64,000 nucleotides of DNA from Niebla homalea (lineage: Eukaryota > Ascomycota > Lecanoromycetes > Lecanorales > Ramalinaceae): positions 1,116,001 through 1,180,000 of the forward strand of contig JAHGAU010000016.1 in the NCBI GenBank assembly GCA_019925105.1, read 5' to 3'. A program made the translations under genes and the position numbers. This document shows, piece after piece, positions 62,404 to 64,000 of the stretch; position 1 is the first letter of the stretch; every line of letters begins with the position of its first letter. The notes below the pieces were generated by a model. That model searched no databases, was not told the origin of the DNA, and saw only the letters and a program-made list of their open reading frames with translations.

Positions 62404-64000
62404 TCATTGCCCCACCGTGCGACCCTTCAACCGGCACCAGCGCTCAAACGGCTTCCTTGGAATCAGGCCAGTCTCATCCTCCATAGTACCCTCCGCATCC
62501 CATATTGCCGATTGCCAGCCTTCCCTGGTCGCCAACGTCGCATTCGCCAGAGCCATCTTGAACGCCATGAAGAGCCCTGCGCGGGGGTTGACCGCCGCTG
62601 CCTGCAATCCGAGCTGGACAACTTCGGCAGCGTAGCCCTGAGCATCGTCTTCATAGGCCTGCCCATAGCGAGGGCTCAAAGCAACCAGCAAGCGACTGGT
62701 CATGATGAGGCTTCCGAGACAGACGCCGAGGAGCTCCATGCGCTTGTCTGAATGCGCGTTGACGTGGTTCGAGACGAAGGTGTTGTATTGTCGGCGCCAT
62801 GACCCCAGCGCGGACCTGGTACTCTGGAGTTTGGAGATGAGGGCAATCGTCGCGATTTGTCTTGCGAACTCTGGATTACAGATTATTGATTGAACTTCAT
62901 GGAGGATTCCTGCGATTGGAATAATGAGCAGCCATAGCGAGACGGAGAGGAAGCTACATTCGGACATGTCATCGTGATGTAGGATGCAAGACTCCAACGT
63001 GTTTTGCCATTCGGGTTCTTCTAGAAAGCATGGCTTGTCACTGATGACCGCCTCCGTGAACTGCAGGGGATGTGAGCAAAGGGTTGATGAAACGTGGATT
63101 AGACGTACGATTGGACCGATCTGGCCGAGCAGCAGAGCCTTTTCATATTGGGTGCTGTAACCGCTGGGTCCTCGAAGACGAATCAGGGCTGCGGCGCCGC
63201 TGACGTGATACTCCCACGCTTTGGGTTTCCAGCTTGCTAGTAGCTGTACGGGATCATAAGCAACGTGTTCGATCAAAGATGTGAGAAGAGACAGAGGAAA
63301 GGCATGAGTTACCTCATGCAGCGCCATGACTTCAGTCGCGCAGAGGACATCTGGAGCGACAGATTGGCTTGGATCACTCAGCGCTTTCTGCAGGCTGGCT
63401 ATGGCGACCGCATACTGTCTCAAAGACTCCGGACTTGGGAGACCAGTCGGTGATGACAAATGGTCATGTACCCGAGAGAAAACGCAAAGGACGGCACTAT
63501 CAAGGCATGGCGTGGTACCCCAACGACTGGGTACATAGGACAAGAAAGACCATTGGCGATGACGTAGGATGTCGATGAGATAGGAAGCTTTGGTTGAAAG
63601 CTGCTGAGCGGTGATGCGGCTGACGTGGTAAGTGGTGAGGGCGGACAAATCCAGGATATCAATGAAACCCTTGGAGCGCATTGCCTCGTAGCCAGTCAAG
63701 GGCATGTTAGCGGGGATAGTCGATCTTTCTGGAGATGAACGCCTGAGGGTGGGGGCAGGCATTGAGGACAATGCTGGTGGTGGGATAGAATCAGGCTGAA
63801 TTGTGATAGTCTTGGTCGTCTGTTCCTGGTACCGAAGCGTAGAGGGTTTCGTCCCAGTGGTGGGCGTGTCATCTTGATCCGATCTATCATGGCTCACGTA
63901 TGTGACACGGCTTTTCTGCGGGGGCAATTGACGTAGATTCACTTTGCCGTAGTTTCCTCGCTGTCTTCTTGCGGCCGCTGCTTTGGCCATTGCCTGCTTC
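62404..64000 (-). CDS. Fungal transcription factor, C-terminal part (runs off right edge)
   Basis: 528 codons in the window from the first Met, and the frame is open to the window edge (KQAMAKAAAARRQRGNYGKV), so the true N-terminus, where a Zn2Cys6 DNA-binding cluster would be expected, probably lies outside. The visible part has the basic tail RRQRGNYGKVNLRQLPPQKS that commonly follows such a cluster, a Pro/Ser/Thr-rich linker, and the helical middle-homology region: TAQQLSTKASYLIDILRHRQ, SAVLCVFSRVHDHLSSP, YAVAIASLQKALSDPSQ, LCATEVMALHEVTHAFP, WEYHVSGAAALIRLRGPSGY and LLLGQIGPIVRLIH. This helix series, especially HVSGAAALIRLRGP, identifies the fungal-specific transcription factor domain 2 family. 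The C-terminus ends PFERWCRLKGRTVGQ. Target genes unknown. Confidence 0.85.
   Translation of the reverse strand, partial: KQAMAKAAAARRQRGNYGKVNLRQLPPQKSRVTYVSHDRSDQDDTPTTGTKPSTLRYQEQTTKTITIQPDSIPPPALSSMPAPTLRRSSPERSTIPANMPLTGYEAMRSKGFIDILDLSALTTYHVSRITAQQLSTKASYLIDILRHRQWSFLSYVPSRWGTTPCLDSAVLCVFSRVHDHLSSPTGLPSPESLRQYAVAIASLQKALSDPSQSVAPDVLCATEVMALHEVTHAFPLSLLTSLIEHVAYDPVQLLASWKPKAWEYHVSGAAALIRLRGPSGYSTQYEKALLLGQIGPIVRLIHVSSTLCSHPLQFTEAVISDKPCFLEEPEWQNTLESCILHHDDMSECSFLSVSLWLLIIPIAGILHEVQSIICNPEFARQIATIALISKLQSTRSALGSWRRQYNTFVSNHVNAHSDKRMELLGVCLGSLIMTSRLLVALSPRYGQAYEDDAQGYAAEVVQLGLQAAAVNPRAGLFMAFKMALANATLATREGWQSAIWDAEGTMEDETGLIPRKPFERWCRLKGRTVGQ

Overview
The window is nuclear DNA of a filamentous ascomycete (Pezizomycotina), most likely a Dothideomycete. 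Evidence: genes are broken by many short introns (about 40-145 nt, GT-AG, with CTGAC/CTAAC-like branch sites); there are fungal-only families (HET domain protein, fungal rhodopsin-domain membrane protein, fungal transcription factor, F-box-like 'LPxEIR' proteins); the secreted and WW proteins look Dothideomycete-like. No bacterial-type gene organisation, tRNA, rRNA or CRISPR array was seen. All calls come from reading by eye, without searches.

Layout. 1-744: 5' part of a HAK/KUP potassium transporter gene, running off the left edge. 2.0-6.4 kb: three tandem genes of an unrecognised helical protein family. 8.4-17.4 kb: a metabolic group made of a rhodopsin-like membrane protein, an FAD monooxygenase, a cytochrome P450 and a UbiA-superfamily membrane enzyme; the monooxygenase and P450 share a 567-bp divergent promoter. 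18.1-22.2 kb: a MITE-like inverted repeat, a fourth intact member of the helical family on the other strand, a small coiled-coil gene and a decayed fifth member. 23.5-38 kb: a mostly conserved block with a small secreted protein, an F-box-like protein whose ATG overlaps the stop codon of an upstream ER-membrane-type gene, alpha-tubulin, an Ede1/Eps15-type endocytic scaffold and a WW-domain protein. 39-46 kb: two F-box-like paralogues (one frameshifted), a cell-surface cysteine-rich one-pass membrane protein, a second WW-domain protein and a small membrane protein. 48.7-56.4 kb: five copies of another F-box-like family, two intact and three broken. 57-58.2 kb: BRX1 ribosome-assembly factor. 58.9-60.7 kb: HET-domain protein. 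62.4-64 kb: the 3' part of a fungal transcription-factor gene running off the right edge.

How it fits together: housekeeping genes (K+ uptake, tubulin, Ede1, BRX1) are separated by accessory islands rich in lineage-specific duplicated families at different stages of decay. The most interesting items are (a) the five- or six-copy helical family, recognised here by two short C-terminal blocks that flank a conserved phase-1 intron in exons of nearly constant length, and (b) the compact P450/FAD monooxygenase/UbiA group, which could make a prenylated or terpenoid product.
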